A DNA stretch of 64,000 bases from Axinella damicornis (lineage: Eukaryota; Porifera; Demospongiae; Axinellida; Axinellidae), in the NCBI GenBank assembly GCA_963931865.1, contig OZ007510.1, positions 6,983,399 through 7,047,398 on the forward strand. The letters are read 5' to 3'. Below the pieces are notes generated by a model that was given only the letters and a program-made list of their open reading frames with translations, ran no database searches and was not told where the DNA came from. A program made the position numbers and the translations under genes. Position 1 is the stretch's first letter, and every line of letters starts with the position of its first letter. This document shows positions 11,601 to 21,640 of the stretch, one piece after another.

Positions 11601-14600
11601 TATTCCATCCAGTGGAAAGAGCTGTTTGCCATTGTAGCAGCAGCACTCACGTGGGGGCACCTCTGGGTAGGAAAACGCATACAATTCTTTTGTGACAACC
11701 AGGCTATTGTGCTGGCATGGCAGAATCGACGCGCTAAGCAACCACTCCTAGCGGCACTCCTCCGCAGGCTTTTCCTGACCGCTGCTACAGGAAACTTCCA
11801 CGTCACCATCAAGCATCTCCCCGGATGCTCCAATGCCATAGCTGATGCCATCTCTCGTCGGCAATTTACTCGATTCTTATCTCTGTCCCCACAGGCCGAC
11901 CCTCACCCCACTCCGACCCCTGGCATTCTCACCACCCTCTGACGACACATGTACGACAGCTCGTGCATATGTCTCTGACACATTCCACCAGGACAAGCTA
12001 CAGGTCCGGCATCCACCAGTTCCAAGTCTTCTGTCGTCTAAATAAGGTCACAGCACTCCCTGCTACCCAGCGGACTATCACGTATTTCACAGCGGCCCTC
12101 AGCTTGCGCCAGCTGGCCCTTCCAATGATCAAGGTCTACCTGTTGGCCGTCGCCTCCTGGCACCGGGAGCATGGCTACTGTGACCCTTGCCACAAGAACC
12201 CTCATCTGGCCTTGGTCAAGCGGGGCCCACACTCGACCACCCGCTCTCCGTGAGCCCATTACTACCAACATTCTTTGTCGCCTCCTTCAGGTCACACGCA
12301 CGGACAGGCGCATCCTGTACCAAGACCGCCGTATGCTCATCACGGCCTTCTGCGTAGCATTTCATGGGCTCCTACGGGTTAGCGAGTTCACATCCCTGGC
12401 CGCTGCCCGGTTCGACCCGCTGTCTTGCACCACACTTGCTGACCTGAGGTGGGCTAGCACCTCCCTTCACCTAACCTTGAAGCAATCGAAAACGGACAAG
12501 TCCGGCAAAGGCCAGCTTGTCATCATCCCATGGCTCAAGGGACCCACTTGCCCCACACAGCAATGACTAAGTACCTCAAGCGCAGGAAGCCTCATCACCC
12601 CCGAATGGAACCGCTGTTCCGCCTGGCTACCGGTAAACGGCTCACCCAGCTGCGTTTCCGGTATCTGCTTCGCCTCCAGATCCAGCGGGCTGGACTCAAT
12701 CCCCAGTTATTCAACACCCACAGTTTCCGCATAGGGGCGGCAACCTCCGCAGCCCAAGCAGGTGTGCCAGCAAAAGTCATCAAGCGCCTCGGACGGTGGA
12801 GGAGCCGCGCCTACAGGAGTTACATTCGGCCAACTACTTCCATGATCCGCAAGGCGGCCAACACCATCACACAGAAGAGCCGCGGCATCTCCCTCAGACA
12901 TTGACTTTGACCACGTATGTTTGCCATGTTTATGTTTAATTCTCAGACTATTTCAGTATTCATTGGTGCTGTCAAATGTTCTGCCACACTACCTTTTCAC
13001 CATTGCTCTTGTTTGTGTACGCCGGTTCACTAGGTTTTTTCCCACTCCCGTGCTGGTGGGTTTTTTCCCTTGGGATCACAGTGGGCCACTGTATCCCTAA
13101 ATTCAATAATAATATTTCTGGCCCCAGGCTTCTATCTTCACATGCCACCGATGTGCTCTCTGAACAAGTGCTCACGGGATTGGCATTCTTGGGGGGTTCC
13201 CTTGGGCAGTGCCCTCACGGGCTGTCCTTCACAGGCCAATCCTCTGGTTCCGCTGAGCCAGGCGGATGGGCCTAGATGCCCCGGGGTGCTGTCCCGTTAG
13301 CCCCTCAAAAGGCCAACAATAAAATAGGACAGATATGTTGTCCAAAATGATATTCACGCAAGCGCTGGCGAAAGTGAGCCTTCGTACATTAAATGGTTTG
13401 GGGGAAAATGTTCCTCTGGGCTGATGCTGTGTCCATTGCTGGGCACCACACCTATACCCCCAAACATAGATGCATGCCGAATACCACCTTGCGGATGGTC
13501 ATGCATGAACAGGCTTAACACTGGTGCCCAGTGCCTGGACCTTCCTGCTATACTGGCTATCTGAGATGGTATCCATGCTTATCTACTCCCACATGTCAGC
13601 TATTAAATACTAACGGAGTTAATGGCGGAAAGTAAGCGCAGGCACAGATCATACGTTGGGCCAGTGCTTGAATATGCAGCACTCATGGCAGTGCATGCGC
13701 ATCCAACTGCTGTATAAGTAAATTACCGTACTCTCGCGAAAGTCCGCCCATGCGCGCTGCATCTTACTTTCTCACCAAACAGGGGGGTGGGCGCTCTTTC
13801 GAGTGTTTCCGCATTCAACCTTGAAAGAGCGCCCACCTTTGTTTACGTACACAAGTAGCGCAATAGCAGCGATCGAGCAGCAAGCGCGCGTGAGTCAAAG
13901 CACTCTCAGCACATCTACATCCCTGGAGTCACTAGCAACATCACCGCTCACCACGTCGTCTTGGCTGCCGCCAAGCACTGGCTGAGGTCCAGCGTGGAGG
14001 CCGCGGCCTGGGCCGTCGTCAGCACAGGCAAGCCAGGCAACACACATGGACACCATAGATACGGATACACAGACTAATAGAGACTTGCTGCAAGGAGGTT
14101 CATACCTCAGATACGCTGGAACATCTCACTAATGCGCTCCATCGCCTGTTACACGAGGCACGAGGCTATAGCGCGAGGGTGGGCGCTCATTCGAGTAAAC
14201 TTTGACCCTAGGCCCTATATAGAAAATTGAGCAAAAAGTGGGGGGTGGGCGCTCTTTGCGGAGTGGGCGGACTTTCGCGAGAGTACGGTATATGCATATC
14301 AGTGTGGCTGCCTACGACCTTTCCAATAATCCCCCCCCCCCCCCCCCCAACGGCCCTTACATTCGTTCTCTTAAGACTTCTGCAGACAAACTAACCAGCT
14401 ATCCCTGGCTATCACGTGTATCTACTCCCACATGTCAGCCATTACACAATACTAATACATTTTGGCAGTCTAGCTTGTCTACTGCAACAGGTTTGTATAC
14501 ATGGCTTTCAGTGTATACAGTGCGTAGGCAGGTTGACTGTCAACATCCACTGCATATCAGATTCACAGTTGTATTGTTTCATGTATTACTGTTGATGGGT

Positions 14601-17262
14601 CGTTGGATATGAACAACCTCACATTGGAATAGCCTCGTTCCCAGGCCCGCACGCCGCTTTCGGTTGCACGAAAGAACGCGGAGGGCCTGGTATGTTTCCT
14701 CACGTGCATGACGTCGAGGGTAGAAAGGTGGTAGAAAGGACTTAATTGAACGTGGGCGAACTGGGGCTCAGAACAGCAAGAAGAGCAAAGGTACGAGGTA
14801 ACTTACCACACGTATCTAGCTAGCGGGGGGTGACTGTCATGCACACCAAGCATTGAACGCGTAGTTGGTTGAACAATACGCAAAACTTCGCTTTTTCGTT
14901 CTGAAAGTTTTGGCCGCATGTCGATTACGTAATGCCCACGTGGCAAAACATACCAGGCTCTCCCCGCTTTTCCATACTGCAAGTGACGAAAAGCTGGGCG
15001 GGGCCTGGGAACGAGGCTAACATTGGAACACAAGTATCCTTTCAGTATAAATGTTCTGCGCAATTTAGGAATTTACGCAATCTCAAGATTGCATTGCGCA
15101 TTCTCAGAATCTGGAAATTGCGTGCCAATCTCTAGATTGCGCAGTGATTGTGCAAATGCCTTGCTTAATCTCGAGATTGTGCCTCAATTGCTCTCGTTGA
15201 CTTGACTAACACAAGAGAATGGCCAGAAGATAATCCGAAGACCCCATAGAATGTCATCCAACCGTTCCAGTACCCTCGTTCCCAAACCTTCTCACCCCTG
15301 GCGTTTGTCACTTAGTACTACAAGCTGGATGAGAAGGCCTGGGTACAAGACTGAATCCGTTCCAGTTCTTTTACGCAATCTCAAGATTACAAACTTATAT
15401 TTTTGCGTAATCTCGAGATTGTGCACTTAGCCACGCAATTTCGCAAATGTCTTGCACAAACTCGAGATTGGCACACAATTTCTGGATTCCGAGAATGCGC
15501 AAATTCTTACAATGCGCTGAACATAAATACTCTTAGCTGATGGGATCATGATAAATCAAAATGTCGGAGACTTAGCCACTATGTCTACCAATAAGGAAGA
15601 TTGCCAGTAAAAAATCAGCTGATGGGGTAGATACAGTCTCACTCAAATGGACACCCAGTAAGAACCTTTAAGCTGGCATGAAGTTTGTTGTACAAACAAT
15701 GTAGGTTGACAGTCAAAACCTCCAGCCATGTAGTACTGTTGAGGGACAACCTCACACTGGGACCCTGAATAATTTATAATTCAGTATCTAGCTATCTTAG
15801 GTAAACCACACCTTGACATATGAACTGCATATGCAGCACTCTACTAATAGGAGAACAACATGACAACTAGTTTTCCTTGTCACCCAACGTGCAGTACACA
15901 TGTAATCCTTACCCATGACTTCATGTCCAGGATATAGACATGGTTTGGCAACAGCTCGCTCAGCTGCTCACCCCCAAAGAGTACGGCTCGGTAGAGGTCA
16001 ACTCGTATAAAGGAATGACCTGCACAAGGTGGTGGTGCACTCCCAGAGGTCTCCGGGGATGACCAGGTCCCTGAAGAGAAGTACACACAGACAAGGTTTC
16101 ATCATATCATCTCATAGAGCAATTTCCTAACAGAAACAATTAATGTCTGATCACAAATGGATGATTGTCAGTGACCATTTTCCTCTGTGAGTTAGTCTTA
16201 GCAACTTCCCATCTTATACCTACACGATACATGAAGTACTGTAACTACATACACTGATTGTGGAATGCACACTCTGAGTAAGACTACAAAATCAGTTCCT
16301 ACTCAGCCAGAAATATTCCTGATTGATGTGTGCATACTGATTGTGCAGGCATTGGACCATTAGTTTTGATGGACGACTACATACAATCATAACAGCAAAG
16401 AACCCTCACCTTAATACAATGCTTAAGGTGATAATCACCATGAAGCCAAGAGAATTATTGATTACCATACACCCATTATATTCCAATGCGCTAGCGGGGA
16501 AGGTGTAACAAGAGACAAACACCACACTTGGAACACACAGAGAGATGGATCCACGCTATTGATGGAGGGTCACACCCACTTCTGCAATAATACACCTTCC
16601 CATAAGCGCGTCCGAATAAAATGGCTGTACGATAACTTTCTCTATGCACATGCAACTCTCTCATATTACTGCACTTCTGTATCACATTGTACTACGTACA
16701 TTAATCAGCATAACTCACTTGAATCAACATGGAAACAATGGAGCTCATTAGTCCAGCCCCGTCCTTCATATCCTGGATCTGGATCGGGTGTGTACTGTCT
16801 ATTTGGGTGGTGTTGGTGGTGTGGTAGCATTCCGTATCCCCCGACAATGACCAGGATACTTACACTCATCACGAGCATTCCAGCATTACATTTGGCCATT
16901 GGAGCTTCTCCCGGGTTTGAGGTGGTGATTTCTGTCCAAGTCAGACTCTTTGTGTCTAAACGATGGATGGTGCTGTAATAGGCTGTGTCATCACTTCCAC
17001 CAAACACGTAGATATGGATACCGATAGTTGTGCAAGCTGCAGAAAGTAATCCAGGTGTTGCCTGTCCCGATGTAGCCTTTTGCTTCCAGTTTGGCATTGA
17101 ATGCTGGAAGATCTCCACCACTCTGGGATGTGGTTTTGCAGTTGCAGCTCCACAGTGGCCATGACAGGTATACTGCCTCCCTTCAACAATGGCACTGATG
17201 TGGCCCCATCGTCCCACTGGCTCATAGGGCAGGGATGGAGGCTGGCCAGTGTTGGCCGCCAT
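3785..17262 (-). CDS. Kelch-repeat protein, four coding exons recognised
   Basis: Exons in transcription order are 17262-16719, 16070-15913, 7697-7497 and 3953-3785. All have GT-AG borders and reading phase is kept across every junction. The product so far is 357 residues. It shows kelch-propeller features: IYVFGGSDD near residue 95, VIVGGYG, VLFGGEQ and LIHFGGLDEW, each followed by a blade-closing W (SLTWTEI, MKSW, AQHW). The ATG at 17262 sits in GAGCCATGGCG and has an acceptor-like CTTTTGTGCAG-type sequence just upstream, so a 5'-UTR intron is possible. The last exon ends at a strong donor (AG|GTGAGT), implying more exons to the left; read-through would instead stop at 3735. The 8.2 kb intron between 7697 and 15913 is filled with mobile elements. 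The exact family within kelch proteins is not resolved. Confidence 0.75.
4066..4595. mobile_element. Inverted-repeat element with GGGCGAGCCTGAGC termini
   Basis: The left end contains GGGCGAGCCTGAGC near 4084 and the right end the inverse GCTCAGGCTCGCC ending near 4594. A second copy at 30132-30484 shares both ends and the preceding GAATGCARGACATTG. No transposase frame is visible. It lies in the kelch-gene intron or 3' flank. Confidence 0.65.
4600..5235. other. Intronic stretch without recognised feature
   Basis: This part of the kelch intron (3954-7496) has no open frame with protein-like composition. I see no repeat structure beyond short CA-rich segments. Confidence 0.4.
5240..5400 (+). 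mobile_element. tRNA-derived SINE-like repeat, copy 1
   Basis: The block from GTAGCCACGTGTTATTAAGC to AGGTTTGACTC resembles a decayed tRNA head (A-box-like and B-box-like parts about 50 bp apart). A diverged copy lies inverted at 23985-24152, where homology continues past the head through GTGCTGAAGTCYTCTTCTAG. The internal-promoter reading is inference because the A box is imperfect. Confidence 0.45.
5667..6277. mobile_element. TA-flanked MITE, copy B
   Basis: It begins TACCGTACTGCACC and ends CGTGAGAGTATATACAGTA. The interior is clearly homologous to 13724-14290: both contain GGGCGCTCTTTCGAGTGTTT, AAGCGCGCGTG, ACACGGATACACAGACT or a close form, and a terminal GGGGGGTGGGC block. No transposase is present. 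The termini are more degraded than in the 13724 copy. Confidence 0.65.
6576..7099. mobile_element. TA-flanked MITE with CCGCGATCAAACGCCGC termini
   Basis: The left end TACCCGTATTTCCGCGATCA is mirrored by TGATCGCGGAAATTACGATA at the right end. Subterminal blocks CGATTAGTGGCCGCCCTCGA occur near both ends in mirrored or repeated form. It is non-coding apart from chance frames and lies in the kelch-gene intron between 3954 and 7496. Confidence 0.75.
8100..8430. repeat. Third copy of a dispersed module also at 10320 and 13640
   Basis: From about 8262 to 8375 the sequence matches modules at 10320-10440 and 13640-13720 plus 14293-14330: CATTGGGCCAGTGTTTGAAT, GCAGCACTCATGGCAG, then CAGTGTGGCTGCCTAC. 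The module recurs on both sides of recombinase remnants, as terminal or split repeats of a retroelement would. The first 150 bp of the span show nothing. Confidence 0.55.
8431..9800. other. Degraded repeat region between module copies
   Basis: No intact frame is seen. A run of 33 C (8613-8645) interrupts it. Because a recombinase motif follows directly (about 9858-9990) and the dispersed module lies just upstream, this is probably the decayed body of a retroelement, but I cannot identify a reverse transcriptase domain by eye. Confidence 0.35.
9858..9995 (+). pseudogene. Degenerate tyrosine-recombinase C-terminus
   Basis: The plus-strand reading contains FTGHSSRIGAAMAVAKAG, followed by IEDSVIRSLEWWNISACL. 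This lines up with the HxxR box, glycine-alanine helix and tryptophan segment of DIRS/Ngaro/Crypton-type tyrosine recombinases (compare HSFRIGAATSAAQAG in the copy at 11950-12904). The catalytic Tyr is not preserved at the expected place and flanking frames are broken. It differs clearly from the neighbouring copy, so it is a separate, older insertion. Confidence 0.65.
10096..11375. repeat. Left copy of large repeat flanking the DIRS-like remnant
   Basis: This stretch is repeated, colinear and highly similar, at 13385-15468: TAAATGGTTTGGGG at 10099/13389, the GGGCACCACACCTATACCCC block, and the CAATCTCAAGATTG clusters near 11005/15077. The copies differ by two insertions in the right copy (13724-14290 and 14630-15019). 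The similarity ends at CTCGAGATTGGYAC, exactly where retroelement coding sequence begins at about 11376. Confidence 0.85.
11376..11942 (+). pseudogene. DIRS/Ngaro-type RNase H domain, 5'-truncated
   Basis: The frame shows an RNase H fold with the acidic residues in order: LFTDAAGHLGCGAYF, QWKELFAIVAAALTWG, FFCDNQAIVLAW and GCSNAIADAISR (D-E-D-D). RNase H followed on the same strand by a tyrosine recombinase is the order known for DIRS and Ngaro retrotransposons. The reverse transcriptase that should precede it is missing: only a few residues before RLTTDARADIAWW remain before the flanking repeat starts. It is therefore a truncated remnant lodged in the large kelch-gene intron, on the opposite strand. 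Confidence 0.85.
11950..12904 (+). pseudogene. DIRS/Ngaro-type tyrosine recombinase, frameshifted
   Basis: Three overlapping frames together cover a recombinase. An N-terminal SAM-like core-binding part (TSYRSGIHQFQVFCRLNK) is followed by FHGLLRVSEFTSL (catalytic Arg I), then HSFRIGAATSAAQAG (HxxR), LGRWRSRAYRSYIR (Trp and the candidate catalytic Tyr). The frame changes near 12220-12240 and again near 12540, so no full protein can be made. In these elements the enzyme integrates a circular DNA copy without target duplication. The catalytic residues themselves are all retained, which suggests a fairly recent loss. Confidence 0.85.
13724..14290. mobile_element. TA-flanked MITE, copy A
   Basis: Near-perfect termini: TACCGTACTCTCGCGAAAGT then CCGCCCA on the left, TGGGCGGACTTTCGCGAGAG then TACGGTA on the right. 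The left large repeat (around 10410-10420) lacks it, which confirms insertion. Target use appears to be TA. The interior is homologous to 5667-6277. No transposase. Confidence 0.85.
14630..15019. mobile_element. Foldback MITE with 9-bp target duplication and empty site
   Basis: It begins TAGCCTCGTTCCCAGGCCCG and ends GGGCCTGGGAACGAGGCTA. The 9-mer ACATTGGAA occurs at 14621-14629 and 15020-15028, and once, uninterrupted, at 10944-10952 in the duplicated left repeat. This fixes the ends and the 9-bp duplication. The 390-bp interior has no coding capacity. Confidence 0.9.
15541..15912. other. Intronic stretch without recognised feature
   Basis: It lies between the right large repeat and the second kelch exon. 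I see no open frame, repeat or structural RNA in it. Confidence 0.4.
16071..16718. other. First kelch intron, no internal feature seen
   Basis: The intron separates exons 17262-16719 and 16070-15913. It is free of the inverted-repeat elements that crowd the later introns. Confidence 0.5.
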
Positions 17263-17316
17263 GGCTCACCCTGCACAAAAGAGGTGGTCTCAAGTTACTA
17301 GCTGCCACTAGAAACA

Positions 17317-17388
17317 TGCATGGCCTCATTCCCAGGCCATGTACGAAAAATCAAAGTGACTTCTCAAGTTTCGTATGTAACGAGGCTA
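17317..17388. mobile_element. Foldback MITE, TAGCC..GGCTA family
   Basis: Degenerate left terminus (TGCATGGCCTCATTCCCAGG) and right terminus GTAACGAGGCTA. The 9-mer CTAGAAACA flanks it at 17308-17316 and 17389-17397. Internal arms GTACGAAA / TTTCGTATG pair. Confidence 0.7.
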
Positions 17389-17459
17389 CTAGAAACACTA
17401 TTGTTGTAATGAGCAGGTGGTATATACATGTAGTGCTCATTCTTCACAGGGAAAGTGCA

Positions 17460-17512
17460 TAGCCTTGTTCCCAGATTTTATGTCACAGCTGTGGAGCATG
17501 GGGACGAGGTCA
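17460..17512. mobile_element. Foldback MITE, 53 bp, exact 9-bp duplication
   Basis: It starts TAGCCTTGTTCCCAG. The 9-mer GAAAGTGCA occurs at 17451-17459 and 17513-17521. The right terminus (GGGGACGAGGTCA) has mutated away from the consensus. Confidence 0.75.
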
Positions 17513-17523
17513 GAAAGTGCATG

Positions 17524-17790
17524 TGCACCTCCGAATAAGAGTGAGGCAAGCAACCACTACGAAACATCGCGTGCCAGAGAACACATTCAGTACTTCTGTG
17601 GTAGCCTCAGTCCCAGATACCGATTCTGACTATGATGAGAGACTTGAGGAAACGGAGAAGGCATTCTCCACTCTCTATGGTTTGAAATTCAAGGATTGGC
17701 TAAAACCAGCCGGCTCATGCGCTCCTGCTAAAACTTACAAGCACAAACACACAGCTCCACCAATGGCACACAAAGAAGGTACCCATACCT
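17524..17790 (+). CDS. Possible coding exon, unidentified
   Basis: A plus-strand frame reads PDTDSDYDERLEETEKAF, then STLYGLKFKDWLKPAGS. The composition looks protein-like and is unlike nearby repeats. A frame in the same region continues near 17860-18030 after an intervening foldback element. I recognise no family, see no partner exons, and the upstream part overlaps repeat sequence. It could be a small exon of a gene divergent from the kelch gene, or chance. Confidence 0.25.
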
Positions 17791-17844
17791 CATTCCCAGA
17801 CCACAATAACATTCCCAGGCCATAACGGCCTGGGAATGAGGCTA
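17787..17844. mobile_element. Foldback MITE, TAGCC..GGCTA family
   Basis: ACCTCATTCCCAGACC on the left and GGCCTGGGAATGAGGCTA on the right, with a second internal CATTCCCAGGCC copy. Target duplication is not clear. Confidence 0.6.
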
Positions 17845-18039
17845 CATCACCTTGAGTTTTGGCATGAGAGATTCCTGGAAATTTCTCATCACCATGGAAC
17901 TCCTCTTCCCAGAACAGCATTCAAAAGTGACACAGAAATTTCTTGGACCACCTAAGCAAAATAGCTACTTATACCACATCTTCAACTGCAGAAGACTCCC
18001 AATATTGACATTTGTCCTACACTTCACTTTTGTTTAGAT

Positions 18040-18600
18040 AGACCATTAACTCTGTGCCCATTCCATTTTGTGTATGCTCTTTGTCCTGTTCCAATTCTTG
18101 TGAAGCCCCACCTGTATTTCCTACATGTGTGGTTCACTTCCATCCCACAGAGATCCTCTAGCTAAACCCTCTTGCATTTGTATCACTGCCACTGGTGGAT
18201 CTTCCATGTAATACGGCCTCAACGCTAATGACTGGATCAGTCAGTAGACAGTTCCGTTAGCATCACACGGGTTATTCTCTAAGTGGTGGCGGGGTGGGTG
18301 TGGGGGGAGGAGGGGATGTGTCCCTCCCCCCATGCAACATTACACACACTTCCGAGAATTGAAACTTGAAAGGAATTTTCACACAAGGTATCATAGCGCT
18401 CACACACTGTGACTATCCATCCATATAGCTAAGTCAGTTCATCCTGCTGCTCCCTTTTACAAGTGTTCTGAGTGGGCGTGGAGGACAAGGTGATATGACC
18501 TCTACTGAATGCATGGTCAACCCCCGGCCAGTCGGGGCCGGATGATCTGAATATGTATCGCAGCCTGAATACTGTTCATGGAAATAAACTCTCTCTCCCC
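18040..18600. other. Intergenic stretch, no gene recognised
   Basis: Contains a G-rich segment near 18290-18325 and nothing that can be supported as coding on either strand. Confidence 0.4.
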
Positions 18601-18611
18601 CAGGGAGACAG

Positions 18612-18664
18612 TAGCCTGACTCCCATGGCGTTTGTGTATGAGAGAGAGCCTGGGTACAAGGCTA
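18612..18664. mobile_element. Foldback MITE, 53 bp
   Basis: TAGCCTGACTCCCATGG to GCCTGGGTACAAGGCTA. The flanks GGGAGACAG (18603-18611) and GGGGGACAG (18665-18673) match at 8 of 9 positions. Confidence 0.7.
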
Positions 18665-18765
18665 GGGGGACAGCAAATACTTCGAGAAGTGCTTGTGGCA
18701 CACAGTAAGTAGTATTGTGTGGCCAGACCCAACCGTCCAGTTTGGGTCTGGCCATGCGAGACTAA

Positions 18766-18997
18766 GGTAAGGGAGGGGATTTCTGGAGAGCAGGAGATTT
18801 CTGGACACAGCCCCAGACTTCGCTCTTTAGTAGTTTTTGCTAACAACACTGTACAGCATCGGAAAGTTCAAAGGTAGGGTAACTATGTGTACTACTAACC
18901 ATAATTTGGAAGAATTGCTAAAGGAGCAACTAAATGCGAGGGCCATGGAGTGCCATGTCTGGAATTACCCTACCGTCTGGAAATCCCCTCCCTTACC
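18766..18997. mobile_element. Small inverted-repeat element, copy 1
   Basis: GGTAAGGGAGGGGATTTC at the left end is the inverse of GAAATCCCCTCCCTTACC at the right end. A diverged copy lies at 19093-19285 with the shared interior TTTTTGCTAACAA, GGAAAGTTC and GGTAGGGTA. It is non-coding. Confidence 0.75.
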
Positions 18998-19092
18998 TCG
19001 AACCCAGGCGTGGAGGTGGGTTCGACGCTAATAACTAATATACATGTAGGTAACGTATATTTCGAGGCTAAATAGTTATGTACATGACGTAA

Positions 19093-19285
19093 GGTAATGG
19101 AGGGGATCCAGACACTGGCCCAGCTTTTGCTCTTAGGGAACAGTTTTTGCTAACAAGAGCACAGCGTTGGAAAGTTCGAAGGTAGGGTACGTATGCATGC
19201 ACATTTACCATAATTCGGTAACGGAGCAAATGCGAGGGGCATGAAGTGCCGATTAAAAGACTGTCTGGAAACCCCCTCCCTTACC
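19093..19285. mobile_element. Small inverted-repeat element, copy 2
   Basis: GGTAATGGAGGGGATCC on the left and CTGGAAACCCCCTCCCTTACC on the right, with an interior homologous to the copy at 18766-18997. Confidence 0.7.
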
Positions 19286-19591
19286 TTACATGTATTGGGC
19301 TATTCCATTTGATGTCCGTCCCCGGGCCCCCCCGACAGATGACCGGCAGTGACCGGCTTGTCCAGGGGGTACAAAAACTTGGCTCGCTGGAGGGAAGCTT
19401 CTGGGAATGAGGCTACTGTACATGTACCACAGACAACAGGTGCTACGCCTGACCATTACACTACCGTGGTACAGCTGCATACTTACTCACCTAAATTTTC
19501 TAAGGTAGTTTCCGTACTACGTACGGGTCTCCGGCCTGTACTGTCAACATACAAAAATGATCAACTGGAGCGGAGGAGTGGCTCGTTAAAT

Positions 19592-19596
19592 ACATG

Positions 19597-19628
<32 letters not shown>

Positions 19629-19816
19629 CTTTAGGAACATTTCCCCAGATGGGCAGGATTGGCAGAAAGCAATTTAATGCTTATTTGAAGCCTCTCCTGG
19701 GAAGGGAAACCAGAAAGCCTGGAGAAAAACCCTTCCTAGGCGCAACTGGTGGGACTCGAACCTGTGGCCTCTCACACCACAGTCAAGTGCTTTAACCACT
19801 AGGCCACACAGTCACC
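19592..19816 (-). mobile_element. tRNA-derived SINE with poly(A) tail
   Basis: Read on the minus strand it starts with a tRNA-like head: TGTGGCCTAGTGGTTAAAGC (A box) and GGTTCGAGTCCCACC (B box), about 35 bp apart. A unique body follows containing TTTTTCTCCAGGCTTTCTGG. It ends in an A-rich tail, seen as about 37 T on the plus strand (19592-19628). A related head occurs at 45909 with a different body. Flanking duplications were not resolved. Confidence 0.85.
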
Positions 19817-19819
19817 TGA

Positions 19820-20284
19820 CTCATACATGTGTACGTACGTACGTACACGTGAAGCGGAAGCGGCACACCCTCTTATATCCCGAGCCCCACCCATCACCTC
19901 ACAGCTATAGGTTTCACCACATCAAAGGAGTTTACAAAGTGCATGGCACAAGGACATGGCCTGAGCACATAATTTCTCATAACAGTTACATGCTCTGCAT
20001 GTTAATTGTTTAGTACTTCAGTCCATTGAGACTTGTACTTATGCAGAGTACAAGTAATGAGCATCTCATAAACCTCAGCCTGAGCCGGAAGCAGATAATG
20101 ACTCCATTTCAACTGATCAAAGACTCAAAAGCTCCCAATAATTATATTAATACTACATCAATGAAAATGAATTTACAAAGTGGCATGAGGTGAGCAGAGG
20201 TGAAAGATACGATACCTACGGTGTAAACTTTATGCACATAATGATACAATCATTGTTATAAACAGGTGTGTCTGCTGTTCAATA
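19820..20284. other. Intergenic stretch downstream of PDPK1
   Basis: The region between the SINE and the PDPK1 stop codon; no coding signal. The PDPK1 3'-UTR should lie here, read leftward. Confidence 0.4.
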
Positions 20285-21591
20285 CTATCGAGACTTATCT
20301 ATCGTAAGCCATTTACTGATTGTATCTACCCAGTCTTGAGCTTGACCCGTGGGGTCCTCTAAATAGTAGGTCCGATTTGGCTGGAGGAGAGGATGAGGAC
20401 AAACTCATGCACACAAGAGCACTTGAGGGTATATTATAGTCACTGAACACAGGCACTACACCCTGGGCGGTCCAGTACACAGACACCCTGGGCGGTCTGG
20501 TACACAGACACCCTGGGCGGTCTGGTACACAGACACCCTGGGCGGTCTGGTACACAGACACCCTGGGTCAGGCCGGGTGGTCCTGCAGGTGGATTATTAC
20601 TACTGCCTGATCTCATGATTCTCATCACAATATCTGGCCACAGCTCTAAGCACAGATCGAATGAGTAAATCACTACACTTCCGCTTGGTTCTGCTAAGGA
20701 AATTCCCAGGCTAGCTGAGCAGTCTAGTGTGCAATTCACACACAGCTTATGTGCATGCTGCACATCGACACAGCACATAGGAATCTTTGTCGCCATGTGG
20801 TAGCCGCTATCGCTCTCTAGCAATTGAATAGGTAGGTAAATGGGTGGTATTGTTGTCGCCATTGAGGAGGTAGACTGTTCATGCTTTGTGAATTCAACTC
20901 GTTGAGTCACTTTTACGCATGACACAAGAACAAATTAAGAGCTACAACAGCAAGATGTATGAACAGTTTACAGCATCTGTGTAAGGCACGCTCAGGATCG
21001 ATCACCCCAATTACAAATCGACCACATAATTAAATGCATAATCAGTGGTCACATCCTACAACTTACTGTGTGAATGAAGAAAATTTTCCAACTCTTAACC
21101 TCCACTCCCATCTTACTAGACCTGTTGAACACAATGAAATAAAGAGATAAACCTTCGGAATACTCTCACCACTAAGCCATGCAGTGAGAGCCCAGGCAGA
21201 ACAACGGAAGGCAAGCTAGGTTAGTATTGCATCCAAAATTAGATCTTTGTTGCCCAAAGCCTACCTACCCCCTTACCATGGTATTTCTCCCTTGAGCACC
21301 ATAGCAACTGGGTCAACATAGTATATCCGGGGAGCATCTGTTAGAATTAACTGCCTCCGTTTGCTGAACAAACCCTGCAAATAGGTGCATGCAACAAAGA
21401 TGGATAAACTCTTATCCACGGCAAACCACACTTCCCTCAAGTGATGAAAATTAAACTAAGAAAAACATTCCCAGACGAGTATTTATAAAGATTTTCCCAC
21501 TCTACGGACAACATACTACACGTACCTTCCTCTTGTCTACAAGTCCACATTTCACTATCAGCTCACCATTAACAAACTGATGCCTGAGTGT

Positions 21592-21640
<49 letters not shown>

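Larger units (their letters stand above)
13385..15468. repeat. Right copy of large repeat flanking the DIRS-like remnant
   Basis: Colinear with 10096-11375 but interrupted by a TA-type MITE (13724-14290) and a foldback element (14630-15019). A run of C at 14332-14348 replaces a CCCCTCCCCACCC stretch of the left copy. Having both copies in one window gives natural filled/empty site pairs for both insertions. It may be the split direct repeat of a DIRS/Ngaro-type element or a later segmental duplication. Confidence 0.8.
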
